Source of the DNA: Paenibacillus rhizovicinus
GTDB lineage: Bacteria; Bacillota; Bacilli; Paenibacillales; Paenibacillaceae
NCBI RefSeq assembly: GCF_010365285.1
Contig: NZ_CP048286.1
Span: 1,755,001-1,819,000 of the forward strand
DNA: 64,000 bases
Reading direction: 5' to 3'
Positions 17,835 through 26,231 of this stretch are shown in pieces; positions within the stretch are counted from its first letter, which is position 1; each line of letters begins with the position of its first letter. The position numbers were made by a program, and so were the translations under genes. The notes below the pieces were generated by a model. It made no database searches, was not told where the DNA came from, and was given only the letters and a program-made list of their open reading frames with translations.

Positions 17835-19088
17835 ATGAAGGATTTACACGAAGGCCATCTCTATTGGCAGACAACGCTGCCCGATCCGAATACGTATCCG
17901 CCGCTCGAAGGCAGCATCGAAGCCGACGCGGTGATCATAGGGGGCGGCATGTCCGGCTCCATCACCGGTTATGTGCTTGCCCGCAGCGGGCTGAGGACCG
18001 TTCTTCTGGAACGGGATCTCGTGGCAGGCGGAAGCTCCATGGCCAACACGGGTCTGCTGCAATTCTGCAACGATATAATGCTGAAAGACCTGATCGAGCA
18101 AATCGGGGAGGCGGATGCCGTTACGTTCTATCGGGCATGCGCGAAGGCCGTGAACGACCTCTCCGAAATCGCGCATTCGCTCCCCGCGGACACGGAATTC
18201 TATCCCCGCAGCAGTCTGTACTGCGCCAGCTCCGATCAAGATGTGCCGGGACTGAAGCGCGAATACGAGGCGCTCAAGGCCAGCGGCTTCGATGTGGAGT
18301 ATTGGGAGCCGGACCGCATCGGCGCCCATTTTCCGTTCCGGAAGCCCGGCGCCATCGTCACGCACGGCGATGCCGAGGTCAATCCATTCCGCTTCGTACA
18401 TACCCTCATCGACGAAGGCAGCCAGTCATTCGGTCTTCGCGTTCATGAACATACGGATATCGTCAGCCATCGCACCGACGAGGCGGGCAAGCATGTCTTG
18501 AAAACATCTTCCGGGGCAACCGTTCATGCCAACCATGTCATCTATGCGGTCGGCTATGAGCCGGAGGAGCTCCGCGGACAACTCGTCAAAGCGGAGATGA
18601 ACCGCACGAGCGTCATCGTGACGGAGCCGCAGACGGATTTGTCGCCCTGGCACGGCCGTTATTTGATCTGGGAAACTGCACGTCCTTATTTCTATACCCG
18701 CTTAACGAAAGACGGCCGCGTAATCGCCGGGGGCTATGACGAAGTCGGCACCGAACCGCTCGCCGGCCGCAACGCACGGGATAAATTCTCGCAAAAGCTG
18801 GCTGAGCGAGTGCAGCAGCTGTTCCCCTCTTTTCAGGTCGGTCCGGCGTATGAATGGAACGCAACATTCGGGATCTCGCGGGACAATCTGCCCTTCATCG
18901 GGGAGGATCCCAAATGGCCGCGCGTCTATTACTGCCTCGGCTATGGCGGCAATGGCACGGTCTACAGCATGATGGGCGCAGGCCTTATTCGCGATCTCAT
19001 TAAGGGCTACTCTAATCCCGTGGCGTCGATTATCGGATTGGACCGTCCATCGCTGCAACAATCCGACGCACCAACCCCAAGCTCTTGA
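17835..19088 (+). CDS. FAD-dependent oxidoreductase (DAO family)
   Basis: A 417-residue flavoprotein of the D-amino-acid oxidase/glycine oxidase family. The dinucleotide motif AVIIGGGMSGSITGYVLARSG is at about residue 34, followed by LLERDLVAGGSSMANTG, and the C-terminal FAD contact GYGGNGTVYSMMGAG is present. GGGAGG lies 10 bp before the ATG at 17835. It is a single gene after a terminator. The substrate is probably an amino acid or amine; nothing nearby narrows it down. Confidence 0.8.
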   Translation: MKDLHEGHLYWQTTLPDPNTYPPLEGSIEADAVIIGGGMSGSITGYVLARSGLRTVLLERDLVAGGSSMANTGLLQFCNDIMLKDLIEQIGEADAVTFYRACAKAVNDLSEIAHSLPADTEFYPRSSLYCASSDQDVPGLKREYEALKASGFDVEYWEPDRIGAHFPFRKPGAIVTHGDAEVNPFRFVHTLIDEGSQSFGLRVHEHTDIVSHRTDEAGKHVLKTSSGATVHANHVIYAVGYEPEELRGQLVKAEMNRTSVIVTEPQTDLSPWHGRYLIWETARPYFYTRLTKDGRVIAGGYDEVGTEPLAGRNARDKFSQKLAERVQQLFPSFQVGPAYEWNATFGISRDNLPFIGEDPKWPRVYYCLGYGGNGTVYSMMGAGLIRDLIKGYSNPVASIIGLDRPSLQQSDAPTPSS

Positions 19089-19195
19089 AAACACATCGGA
19101 TTCACAGCGTTTAGGCAAGCCCTAACCTCGACAGCCGTCCTGCCCGGTTTTGAGGCATGCAGTGTCGCTTAGGTCGTGGACGCGCTCAACGACGC

Positions 19196-19378
19196 TAACG
19201 AATCGTGGGCATGCTATACGTCTCTTTTGGCGGCTTTTTGCAACGTAACGAATCCCAGCGGCGCTATTTGGCTGTTTGACGCTGTCCGCGGGCCTAATGT
19301 ACCGACATAAGGCTTCTCAGATTCGTTACGTCGTTTATGGCCTCCATTTCGCCGGAATAAGACGTCTAGGATTCGTTA
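19196..19378. repeat. Dispersed four-motif TAACGAA element, copy B
   Basis: Forward TAACGAATC motifs at 19196 and 19246 and reverse motifs (GATTCGTTA) at 19320 and 19370. Left and right pairs are each exactly 50 bp apart and the inner gap is 76 bp between motif starts, as in copy C. Confidence 0.75.
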
Positions 19379-19409
19379 GAATCTCGCGGCGCGAGGTGGA
19401 GTCAAGTTG

Positions 19410-19870
19410 GAGTTACTGAGGCCGAGTTACTGACGCCGGGCCGAGTTACTGAGGACGGGCCGAGTTACTGAGGACGGGCCGAGTTACTGAGGCCGGGCCG
19501 AGTTACTGAGGCCCGGCCGTGTTGCTGAGGACGGGCCGTGTTGCTGAGGACGGGCCGAGTTACTGAGGCCGGGCCGAGTTACTGAGGCCGGGCCGAGTTA
19601 CTGAGGCCGGGCCGAGTTACTGAGGCCGGGCCGAGTTACTGAGGCCGGGCCGAGTTACTGAGGCCGGGCCGAGTTACTGAGGCCGGGCCGAGTTACTGAG
19701 GCCGGGCCGAGTTACTGAGGCCGGGCCGTGTTGCTGAGGACGGGTGGAGTCGCTAAGTTCGGGCGAAGTTACTAAGTTCGGGCGGAGTTGCTGAGTTCAG
19801 GCGAAGTCGCTGTGGCCGGGCCGAGTTACTATATTCGGGGAGTCGCTGTGGCCGGGCGAAGTCGTTGAGG
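19410..19870. repeat. 19-bp tandem array, about 24 units
   Basis: Units of the form GAGTTACTGAGGCCGGGCC, near-perfect over about 19410-19735 and degenerate to 19870. The 1.1-kb stretch 19089-20228 holds this array, the element before it and two terminator hairpins, but no gene that I can support. Confidence 0.9.
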
Positions 19871-19985
19871 TCGGAGACGAGCCGAGTCTTACAGCGTCCG
19901 ACACCATCGAGCCCGCACTCCACTGCTTCACTACATCAGCACATGCTCATTTCCCACTTGTTCCGGCTCTCTGCTTTCCACCCCA

Positions 19986-20056
19986 AACGCAAAAAAACCG
20001 TTCCTTCACGGAAACGGCCGAAGTGTCGAGGAAGTCCAGAGGACCCCTCGGCTTTT
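19986..20056. terminator. Two adjacent terminator hairpins
   Basis: On the minus strand CCGTTTCC pairs imperfectly with GGAACGG and runs into TTTTTTTGCG. On the plus strand GCCGA pairs with TCGGC and is followed by TTTTTT at about 20048. The first could end the cardiolipin synthase transcript, although it lies 220 bp past the stop. Confidence 0.5.
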
Positions 20057-20228
20057 TTATGTATGCTGCGCTCCCTATGTATGCTGTGCTCCTAACCCAC
20101 TCACCTATCGACGCGCTCACCTAACCAGCTCACCTATCTAACCAATGCTCACCTAATCCACTCGTTCATCAACTCCCTCATCAACTCCACCTACTTACCA
20201 TATTCGCCGCTCCCTTCACCACGCCCCC

Positions 20229-21656
20229 TCACAACAGCGGCGACAACATCCGCGCCACAATCTCGCCCGCCTTCTGCCTGGCCGGACGCTGTTGGAAATG
20301 CGACCGGTTCACTTCTTCGCACTCCGCCAAATCTGCCCAGAAGTCAGCCTCCAGCCGCTGGATGGCCCCTTCGTCGAACAGCAGCGCATTGATTTCGAAG
20401 TTGCTGAAGAAGCTGCGCATATCCATATTCGCGGTTCCGACCGAGGCCAAGAGCTCATCGACGATCAGCACTTTGGCATGCACGAATCCTTTGTGGTAGC
20501 GGTATACGCGCACGCCGGCAAGCAGCATTTCCTCGACGTAAGAGAGCGACGCGAACAGCACCAGCTTCGTATCGGCTATGTAGGGAATGATGATTCGCAC
20601 ATCGACGCCGCTCAAGGCTGCCGTGCGCAGCGCCATCAGCACGCTGGGATCCGGGATAAAATAAGGCGTCGTGATATAGATCCGCTTTTTCGCGACGGCC
20701 AAGGCGGCGAACACGCATTCCAGAATCGCGGCATCCTTGTCGTTCGGTCCGCTGACCACGATTTGCATCTGTTCCTTCCCCTTGCAGGCATGCACCGGCA
20801 TATAAGCCGCTCCCGACAGCCGCTTCTTCGCGGTAAACCACCAGTCCTGCATGAACACCTCCTGCAGGAAGTAGACCGCGTCGCCTTCCACCTGCAAATG
20901 CGTATCGCGCCAGAAGCCGAGCTTCGGGTTCCCGCCGAGGTATTCGTCGCCGATATTGATGCCGCCGACGAAGCCGACGAGACCGTCGACGACGATGATT
21001 TTGCGGTGATTGCGATAATTCATCCGTTTATTGAAGAAAGCCACCCGCGCCGGCAGGAAACACTCGGTCTCGATGCCCGCCTCCCGTAGCTCGCGAATAT
21101 AGGCGGCAGGCAGCTCCAGACTGCCAAGCCCGTCATAGATGACGCGCACCTCGACGCCTTCCCGCGCTTTCCGCACGAGCGCCTCCTTCACCTTCCGTCC
21201 GATGCCGTCGTCGCGAATCGTATAGAATTCGACGTGAACGTGATGCCGCGCCGCCTCGATCGCCTCCAGCATCGCCGTGAACGTGGCTTCGCCATTCGTC
21301 AGCACCTTCGTCTCGTTGCAGCCCGTGATCGGGGAGAACGTCATGCTTTGCAGCATTTGGTACAGCCGCTCCTGATGACGAAATTCCTTCCCGCGCATTT
21401 CCTCCAGCCGGTTCACCAGTTGGCAGCGCATGAGCGCCTGCAGCTTCGCCACTTCGGTGACGACGCCTCTCCTTCGCATCGTCCGCCGCCGCCGGTATTC
21501 TTGCGCCAGGAAGTAATACATGACGAAGCCGATGATCGGCAGCACGAACAGAATGAGCAGCCACGCGACGGTTTTGGAAGGACGCCGGAACTCCAGCACG
21601 AGAATCGTCGCGATTTGAAAGATGAATACGATGAGTACGATTAATGCCCATATCAT
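20229..21656 (-). CDS. cls: Cardiolipin synthase
   Basis: A 475-residue membrane enzyme that joins two phosphatidylglycerols to cardiolipin. Two hydrophobic helices (about 2-22 and 30-50) form the anchor. Two phospholipase-D motifs follow: HRKIIVVDGLVGFVGGIN near residue 217 and HAKVLIVDELLASVGTAN near residue 395. Full family length. GGGGGAG lies 7 bp before the ATG. It is divergent from the bactofilin gene. Confidence 0.95.
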   Translation of the reverse strand: MIWALIVLIVFIFQIATILVLEFRRPSKTVAWLLILFVLPIIGFVMYYFLAQEYRRRRTMRRRGVVTEVAKLQALMRCQLVNRLEEMRGKEFRHQERLYQMLQSMTFSPITGCNETKVLTNGEATFTAMLEAIEAARHHVHVEFYTIRDDGIGRKVKEALVRKAREGVEVRVIYDGLGSLELPAAYIRELREAGIETECFLPARVAFFNKRMNYRNHRKIIVVDGLVGFVGGINIGDEYLGGNPKLGFWRDTHLQVEGDAVYFLQEVFMQDWWFTAKKRLSGAAYMPVHACKGKEQMQIVVSGPNDKDAAILECVFAALAVAKKRIYITTPYFIPDPSVLMALRTAALSGVDVRIIIPYIADTKLVLFASLSYVEEMLLAGVRVYRYHKGFVHAKVLIVDELLASVGTANMDMRSFFSNFEINALLFDEGAIQRLEADFWADLAECEEVNRSHFQQRPARQKAGEIVARMLSPLL

Positions 21657-21810
21657 AGCGTTTCTCCCCCTTCCTTTGCCCTTGGATACATCCCTCTAGT
21701 TTTCGCCTCCCTTGCGGCGTCTATGCATCTTTCAAGGCATGTTTTACAGAAGGACAGAATAAATAGCTATAAGCACGTTACCACCGAAGGAAGGAGGATG
21801 AATCGACAAG

Positions 21811-22257
21811 ATGTTCAAAGAATCCAGGAAAAGCGATTACGCCGAGACGTCCATCGGACAAGGGACGCATGTGGAGGGTAAGCTGGCGAGCGACGGCAGC
21901 ATTCGGATCGAAGGGGAATTTCGGGGCGATATCGAGTGCAAGAGCGACGTCATCGTCGGCGAATACGGCGTTGCGCGGGCCGGAATCATCGCGAACGATC
22001 TGACGGTGTCCGGCAAAGTGTACGGCGACGTCAACGTGAAGGGCCGACTGACCATCACCGCTTCCGGCCAGCTGCACGGCAATGTGCTTGCGCATACCAT
22101 TCTCATCCAGGATGGAGGGATCTATAACGGCAATTGTCGCATGGAACGTCAAACGGAGTCCAAACCGCGTCATCTCCAAGAGGGTGATCCGCTCCAGCAT
22201 CCGCATCCACAGGCTAAAGAGAACGCCGCCAAGGAGAAATCCAGGCAAGCGGGGTAA
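21811..22257 (+). CDS. Bactofilin (polymer-forming cytoskeletal protein)
   Basis: A 148-residue protein with the right-handed beta-helix repeat of bactofilins: TSIGQGTHVEGKLASDGSIR, IEGEFRGDI, GKVYGDVNVKGRLT, ASGQLHGNVL. Bactofilins polymerise without nucleotide under the membrane. The last 40 residues are His/Lys/Gln-rich and probably disordered. GGAGG lies 12 bp upstream of the ATG, a rather long distance. A GC-rich hairpin at 22308-22329 follows the gene but lacks a T-run. Confidence 0.85.
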   Translation: MFKESRKSDYAETSIGQGTHVEGKLASDGSIRIEGEFRGDIECKSDVIVGEYGVARAGIIANDLTVSGKVYGDVNVKGRLTITASGQLHGNVLAHTILIQDGGIYNGNCRMERQTESKPRHLQEGDPLQHPHPQAKENAAKEKSRQAG

Positions 22258-22365
22258 CGCGCAAACGAAGCAGCGTCGCCGCTCGGACATGAAAGGTGAA
22301 TGTTGAAGCGGACCTGCTTGCGGGTCCGCTCCTCAAGTGTTCACAAATAAACATAACCAATAACA

Positions 22366-22412
22366 AAGATCGCCCTCCATCTGGCCGATAACCAAATGAA
22401 GGGCGATCATTT
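22366..22412. terminator. Hairpin terminator, both directions possible
   Basis: GATCGCCCT pairs with AGGGCGATC around a 24-nt loop, with T-rich sequence on both sides. It ends 18 bp before the stop of the gene at 22430-22831. Confidence 0.65.
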
Positions 22413-22429
22413 ATTTGCGCGCAAGAGCC

Positions 22430-22831
22430 TTAATTCAACCAATCCCAATCCCCGAATAAGAAGTGTTCCTGCGGCTTCTTCAACCGTTCTTTATTCCTTA
22501 ACACGTTATATACCGCAGAGGGAACATCAGTATGCATGTGCGTTTCCAATAGGCTTATGTAGGCTTCAAGTTCGTTTACATGGGCTTGCGCAGCCTCGTA
22601 CTGGTTCATCCAATACGGCAGCGCTTGGCGAGCTTCGACGATGAAATGCGTATCCGCCGGCTTGATAAATCCCGTTAACCCAAAATCGCATACGAAATCT
22701 TCCTTGAAATAGCCGTCGCCCGCTTCGATCGTACGGTAATTTTCCGTTTTACTATGTTCCGCCATTGATTCTCTCCAAGCCCCCGGCGTCGCCGCCTCGC
22801 ACATCGCTTTATCCTTGGCTAGGTCACGCAT
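22430..22831 (-). CDS. Phage-type Ead/Ea22-like protein
   Basis: A 133-residue protein whose texture matches Ead/Ea22-like phage proteins: CEAATPGAWRES near the start and HFIVEARQALPYWMN in the middle, followed by a helical segment. No function is known for this family. GGGAGG lies 8 bp before the ATG. The 170-bp leader carries a perfect TATAAT (23005-23010) next to two TGATAC-N5-GTATCA-type boxes. No other phage gene is nearby, so it may be a domesticated remnant under host control. Confidence 0.55.
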   Translation of the reverse strand: MRDLAKDKAMCEAATPGAWRESMAEHSKTENYRTIEAGDGYFKEDFVCDFGLTGFIKPADTHFIVEARQALPYWMNQYEAAQAHVNELEAYISLLETHMHTDVPSAVYNVLRNKERLKKPQEHFLFGDWDWLN

Positions 22832-23007
22832 CTTCCGTTCCTCCCATTAATTAATAAATTCGCGAGCAACCTAAATCGGCTGAACCAATGACTTCATTCT
22901 TGGTACTTTTCTCACAACCAACACGCAAAGCAAGGGAAAAACGATCCCAACCTGTTTATCGATGTTAAGTAACATTTTCGGAATTTGAAGGGTACTAAGT
23001 ACTAATT

Positions 23008-23057
23008 ATATACATATGGTATCACAATTAGACCTATAAATGAAACATATTGTATCA
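23008..23057. promoter_or_regulatory. Promoter with two TGATAC-N5-GTATCA-type boxes
   Basis: Boxes at 23008-23024 (ATATAC-N5-GTATCA) and 23041-23057 (TGAAAC-N5-GTATCA). On the minus strand the first lies directly upstream of a TATAAT (23005-23010), in the place of the promoter spacer. Confidence 0.5.
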
Positions 23058-23111
23058 TAAAAGTGATAGGAATCATTCGGAATTTCTAGATCTTGGCAGC
23101 TGATGCTTTAT

Positions 23112-23146
23112 AAAAAACAGCCTGCCGGCTAAATCCGGTAGGCTGT
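23112..23146 (-). terminator. Terminator of the 60-residue protein gene
   Basis: ACAGCCTNCCGG pairs with its complement around ATTTAG and is followed by TTTTTTATAAAG on the minus strand, 2 bp after the stop. Confidence 0.85.
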
Positions 23147-23147
23147 C

Positions 23148-23330
23148 TTATTTCTTCGCTTCTTTCTTACGAAGTTCATCTCTTATAAATTGAATGAAGC
23201 TAATCGATTCTTCAACCGTCAACTTGTTCCCGCCAATCGTAAATTCAAATCTTTCCAAAATGACTTCATTCGCTAGATGCAAAGAATCCACGAGCTCCTG
23301 AACGTTTTTGTCCGTGATCTGCTTAACCAT
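23148..23330 (-). CDS. Stand-alone homologue of the XRE regulator's C-terminal domain
   Basis: A 60-residue protein that aligns along its length with the last 45 residues of the XRE regulator at 51756: both read V-x-E-x-VD-x-L-x-L, then IL--F---TI-G-KL--EE---FI-F-R. It has no helix-turn-helix. GGAGG lies 8 bp before the ATG. In SinI/SinR-type systems a small protein that shares only the dimerisation domain sequesters the repressor, so an antirepressor role is a reasonable guess. It follows the 62-residue gene at 23421 by 90 bp, in the same direction. Confidence 0.65.
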   Translation of the reverse strand: MVKQITDKNVQELVDSLHLANEVILERFEFTIGGNKLTVEESISFIQFIRDELRKKEAKK

Positions 23331-23420
23331 CGTCTATTCCTCCCCATACGGCAGCTGGCTGGCATTTCAGCCCCTATAGCTTTGCGTCACCATTTTTCAA
23401 TGGTTTTGCCCTTATATTAC

Positions 23421-23609
23421 TTACGTTTGTTTGGAGTTCGCATTTATTGACTTCGGGATATTTTGATTTCCTGATTCCTGACTGCCATCCGCAAAATCCA
23501 GAGGGATTGCTTGTTCCTCGCGTTGTCCAAGGACAGCTTCTCTCCACTCGTCGAACTTGGTTGCATCGATTCCGAGTTGTTCGATAATATGTACTAAATC
23601 CAATGCCAC
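23421..23609 (-). CDS. Small protein paralogous to the one at 52222-52416
   Basis: A 62-residue protein starting at a GTG with GGAGGAG 6 bp upstream. Residues 1-20 (ALDLVHIIEQLGIDATKFDEW) align with VQLDVLEILEQLGIDRADW in the gene next to the XRE regulator; the rest is polar. The function is unknown. It probably forms an operon with the stand-alone C-terminal domain protein. A frame at 23374-23640 covers the same DNA in another phase but lacks this ribosome site. Confidence 0.55.
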   Translation of the reverse strand: MALDLVHIIEQLGIDATKFDEWREAVLGQREEQAIPLDFADGSQESGNQNIPKSINANSKQT

Positions 23610-23793
23610 TATTATCTCCTCCACCCCGCCGTTGAGTCAATATAATAGTATGATAACAGACACAAGATAATAATAATGTCGAAAGAAGTCTATTATTTTT
23701 CCATATACAAGATTAATATATTGCAAAATAATAATTATCGAGCAAGCGGATTTCTTTATATATTCCTTCATACTCGCCTTACTCGGATGCAAA

Positions 23794-23843
23794 TAAAAAA
23801 AACCGCCGGGCAGACACTCTTCTCAAAGTGTCCATCCGGCGGA
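23794..23843 (-). terminator. Terminator of the ABC transporter operon
   Basis: CCGCCGG and GACAC arms pair on both sides of a short loop, and the minus strand then runs into TTTTTTTT. It ends 25 bp before the permease stop. The upstream stretch 23641-23793 is AT-rich and shows no gene. Confidence 0.85.
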
Positions 23844-23867
23844 TTGCCATTTGGTTGTAACGAACGA

Positions 23868-24662
23868 TTAAGTCGCTACGTCCCGTCTATTGAAGATGAG
23901 CCATGTGACGCCGACGAAGACGATATAGTACCCTGCCAGCACGGCAAGCGAGAAGCCCATCGTCATATTGTGCGCGTTTTCCTCGCTGCCCAGGTATTCC
24001 TTCAAATTCAAGTGCAGGAACAGCAGGTACTCCACCCATTTGTAATCCAGCATCGAGAGCAGTCCGCTCGCAATGATACCGAAGAAATAGATGAACATCG
24101 ACAGCCCGATGGCGAGCCCGCCGCTGCGGAACAGCGTCGAGAGCATGAAGCTGAGCGTGACGATCATGATCAGTCCGATATAATCCAGCACATAGACCTG
24201 CATCATGTAGCTGAACGGACCGGAGCTGTTCATGACGCCAAGCGCTTCTTGCGCCGTCTTCGCGTCGCTCGTGCCGAACAGAATCAGGTTAAGCACGAAC
24301 GAGCTCAGCAGCATCATGATGGACATGAGCAGCGCGAAGATCAGCAAGGCAATGTATTTGGAAAGCAGAATCTTCGAGCGGCTCCATGGCCTGATCAGCA
24401 GCAGCTTGATCGTACCCGACGAGAACTCGCCCGCCACGCTTTCTGCGGAGACGACGACGGTGAAGATCGTGATCAGCAGATAGGTAAACGACTCGATGTT
24501 GTTCATGACGCTCCACATGGAGCCGCCGCCCTCGTCGAACACCTTGGACAAGATGCTGACGCCCACGACGATCAACAGGATAATGCCGAACATGATCCAT
24601 GTGCCGATACGCCGGTAAATCTTCATATTCTCATTGCGGACCAGCTGCAAGAAATTATACAA
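23868..24662 (-). CDS. ABC-2 type transporter permease
   Basis: A 264-residue integral membrane protein with six hydrophobic segments (first at about 20-40, last at about 235-255), typical of ABC-2 permeases of the NatB/YhaP kind. It starts MYNFLQLVRNENMKIYRR and ends FNRRDVAT. Its ATG overlaps the end of the ATPase gene by 8 bp, which implies translational coupling. The cargo is unknown; such pairs often export sodium ions, peptides or antibiotics. Confidence 0.85.
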   Translation of the reverse strand: MYNFLQLVRNENMKIYRRIGTWIMFGIILLIVVGVSILSKVFDEGGGSMWSVMNNIESFTYLLITIFTVVVSAESVAGEFSSGTIKLLLIRPWSRSKILLSKYIALLIFALLMSIMMLLSSFVLNLILFGTSDAKTAQEALGVMNSSGPFSYMMQVYVLDYIGLIMIVTLSFMLSTLFRSGGLAIGLSMFIYFFGIIASGLLSMLDYKWVEYLLFLHLNLKEYLGSEENAHNMTMGFSLAVLAGYYIVFVGVTWLIFNRRDVAT

Positions 24663-25590
24663 GCGGATTCCCTCCCGTCATCTCGAGGAACTGATCCTCG
24701 AGCGATTTGTTCAGGACGCGAATGCCGTATACTTTAATGCCCGCTCCGACCAGCTCCGCATTGATGCGCGCAACCGTGTCCCGGTCCGCCCGTACGAGCG
24801 CCCCTTCATCCATCCGAGCCGCTTCGTGCTTCGCCAGCAGCTCCACGGCCTCGTCCGGCCGATCCACCTCGAACAGCACGGGGCCGCTCGTTTCCGCCAA
24901 TTGCGCGGTGGTTTGAATCGTCCGCACGTCGATCAGCTTGCCGCCTTGAATAATCGCGACCCGGTCGCACATCAGCTCCATCTCGCTGAGCAGATGGCTG
25001 GAGACGAAGACGGCGATGCCCTCTTCCTTCGCCAGCTTGCGGAGATAGTCGCGCAGCTCGCGAATGCCCGCCGGATCCAAGCCGTTGGTCGGCTCGTCCA
25101 AGATGAGCAGGGACGGCTTGTGCATGATCGCCTGTGCCACGCCCAGACGCTGGCGCATGCCGAGCGAGTACGTCTTCACTTTATCGTGAATGCGTTCCTT
25201 CAGCCCGACCAGCTGGACGACTTCGTCGATCCGCTGCTTCGTGATGCCCGGCACCATCCGGGAGAAATGAAGCAGATTCTGAAACCCGGTCAAATATTTG
25301 TACATCTCGGGGTTCTCGACAATCGCCCCGACATGACGGATGGCCTTCTCGTAATCGTCGCGGACGCTGTGTCCCTCGATCAGCACATCGCCTTTCGTCA
25401 TCTTCATCAACCCGACCATCATGCGGATGGTCGTCGTCTTCCCGGAGCCGTTCGGACCCAGAAAGCCCAATACCTCCGCCCGCGGGATGTCTAACGTTAA
25501 CCCGTCAATAATCGTACGCCTGCCGATCACCTTCGAAACTTGCTGAAGCCTTACGATCGGCTGCTCGTCCGAAACGGTCCCATAACCCAT
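24655..25590 (-). CDS. ABC transporter ATP-binding protein
   Basis: A 311-residue ATPase with Walker A GPNGSGKTTT (about residue 46), signature YSLGMRQRLG, Walker B LLILDEPTNGLDP and the H-loop VSSHLLSEME. The C-terminal 80 residues (RADRDTVARINAELVGAGI) form the accessory domain common in bacteriocin/antibiotic-resistance type ATPases. GGGGG lies 7 bp before the ATG. It is paired with the permease at 23868. Confidence 0.9.
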   Translation of the reverse strand: MGYGTVSDEQPIVRLQQVSKVIGRRTIIDGLTLDIPRAEVLGFLGPNGSGKTTTIRMMVGLMKMTKGDVLIEGHSVRDDYEKAIRHVGAIVENPEMYKYLTGFQNLLHFSRMVPGITKQRIDEVVQLVGLKERIHDKVKTYSLGMRQRLGVAQAIMHKPSLLILDEPTNGLDPAGIRELRDYLRKLAKEEGIAVFVSSHLLSEMELMCDRVAIIQGGKLIDVRTIQTTAQLAETSGPVLFEVDRPDEAVELLAKHEAARMDEGALVRADRDTVARINAELVGAGIKVYGIRVLNKSLEDQFLEMTGGNPLV

Positions 25591-25722
25591 TTCTGTACCC
25601 CCTGTATCCGCGGAGAATCATCCTTCATGCCGCGTATCGTCCCCATCAGTATACCGGATGAAGGAAGCGATTGGAAGGTTGGACATCGCGGAAACAGCAA
25701 GTCAAGACTGCAGAGGTTAACG

Positions 25723-25974
25723 TTAGTTGAACACGAGAATCCGGTCCTTCACGATATCCGCAGCGCATACGTCGAATGATTCGCGATGGATATCCCCGAG
25801 CCCGCCCAACTTTTGCATCGGCTGTTCGTGATCGGACGATGTCTTCATGCAAGCCGAGCAGCAGCCCAGCCGATACTCGACGCGGTAGAACCCGGTCAGA
25901 AACAGTTTATCCGCCTCGTGAAAATGCAACAACTTCCCGCAGCTTACACAATAGAATTGATTCTTGCTCAACAT
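25723..25974 (-). CDS. Zinc-ribbon-like small protein
   Basis: An 83-residue protein with CVSCGKLL near residue 9 and LGCCSACMKT near residue 38, a pair of Cys motifs likely to bind zinc. The ATG at 25974 has AGGGGAG 6 bp upstream; the earlier ATG at 25992 overlaps that ribosome site and is unlikely. The upstream region carries two TGATAC-N5-GTATCA-type boxes. The function is unknown. Confidence 0.6.
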   Translation of the reverse strand: MLSKNQFYCVSCGKLLHFHEADKLFLTGFYRVEYRLGCCSACMKTSSDHEQPMQKLGGLGDIHRESFDVCAADIVKDRILVFN

Positions 25975-26012
25975 AACTCGCTCCCCTTCCAAATCGACAA
26001 TCTTTTATATAT

Positions 26013-26061
26013 ATATACTATTTGTATCAATTTATGACTAACATTGTTACATTTCGTATCG
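26013..26061. promoter_or_regulatory. Two TGATAC-N5-GTATCA-type boxes
   Basis: Boxes at 26013-26029 (ATATAC-N5-GTATCA) and 26045-26061 (TGTTAC-N5-GTATCG), upstream of the zinc-ribbon gene. The second differs at a single base from the box before the PilZ-like gene. Confidence 0.55.
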
Positions 26062-26206
26062 ATTTCAGAATATGACAAAAACCGCAGTCTGTCAATAAGT
26101 TAATCCCGGATTCCGACAGATTTATCGGATATATTCGCGATCGTACGCCTAAAATGTCGTGTATGCGCTTACATAAATGGGCATAGAGAAGCGCCCCGTG
26201 GATAAC

Positions 26207-26231
26207 CAAAAAGGGACGTTCATCCCTTTTG
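26207..26231 (-). terminator. Terminator overlapping the end of the PilZ-like gene
   Basis: AAAAGGGA pairs with TCCCTTTT around CGTTCA and the minus strand continues with TTTTTGG. The stem includes the stop codon of the gene. Confidence 0.65.

Noticed and set aside
19410..19870. CRISPR or coding repeat
   Set aside because: The 19-bp units follow each other without spacers and give no protein-like frame.
23374..23640. 88-residue frame over the 23421 gene
   Set aside because: The other phase has GGAGGAG at the right distance and homology with the protein at 52222.
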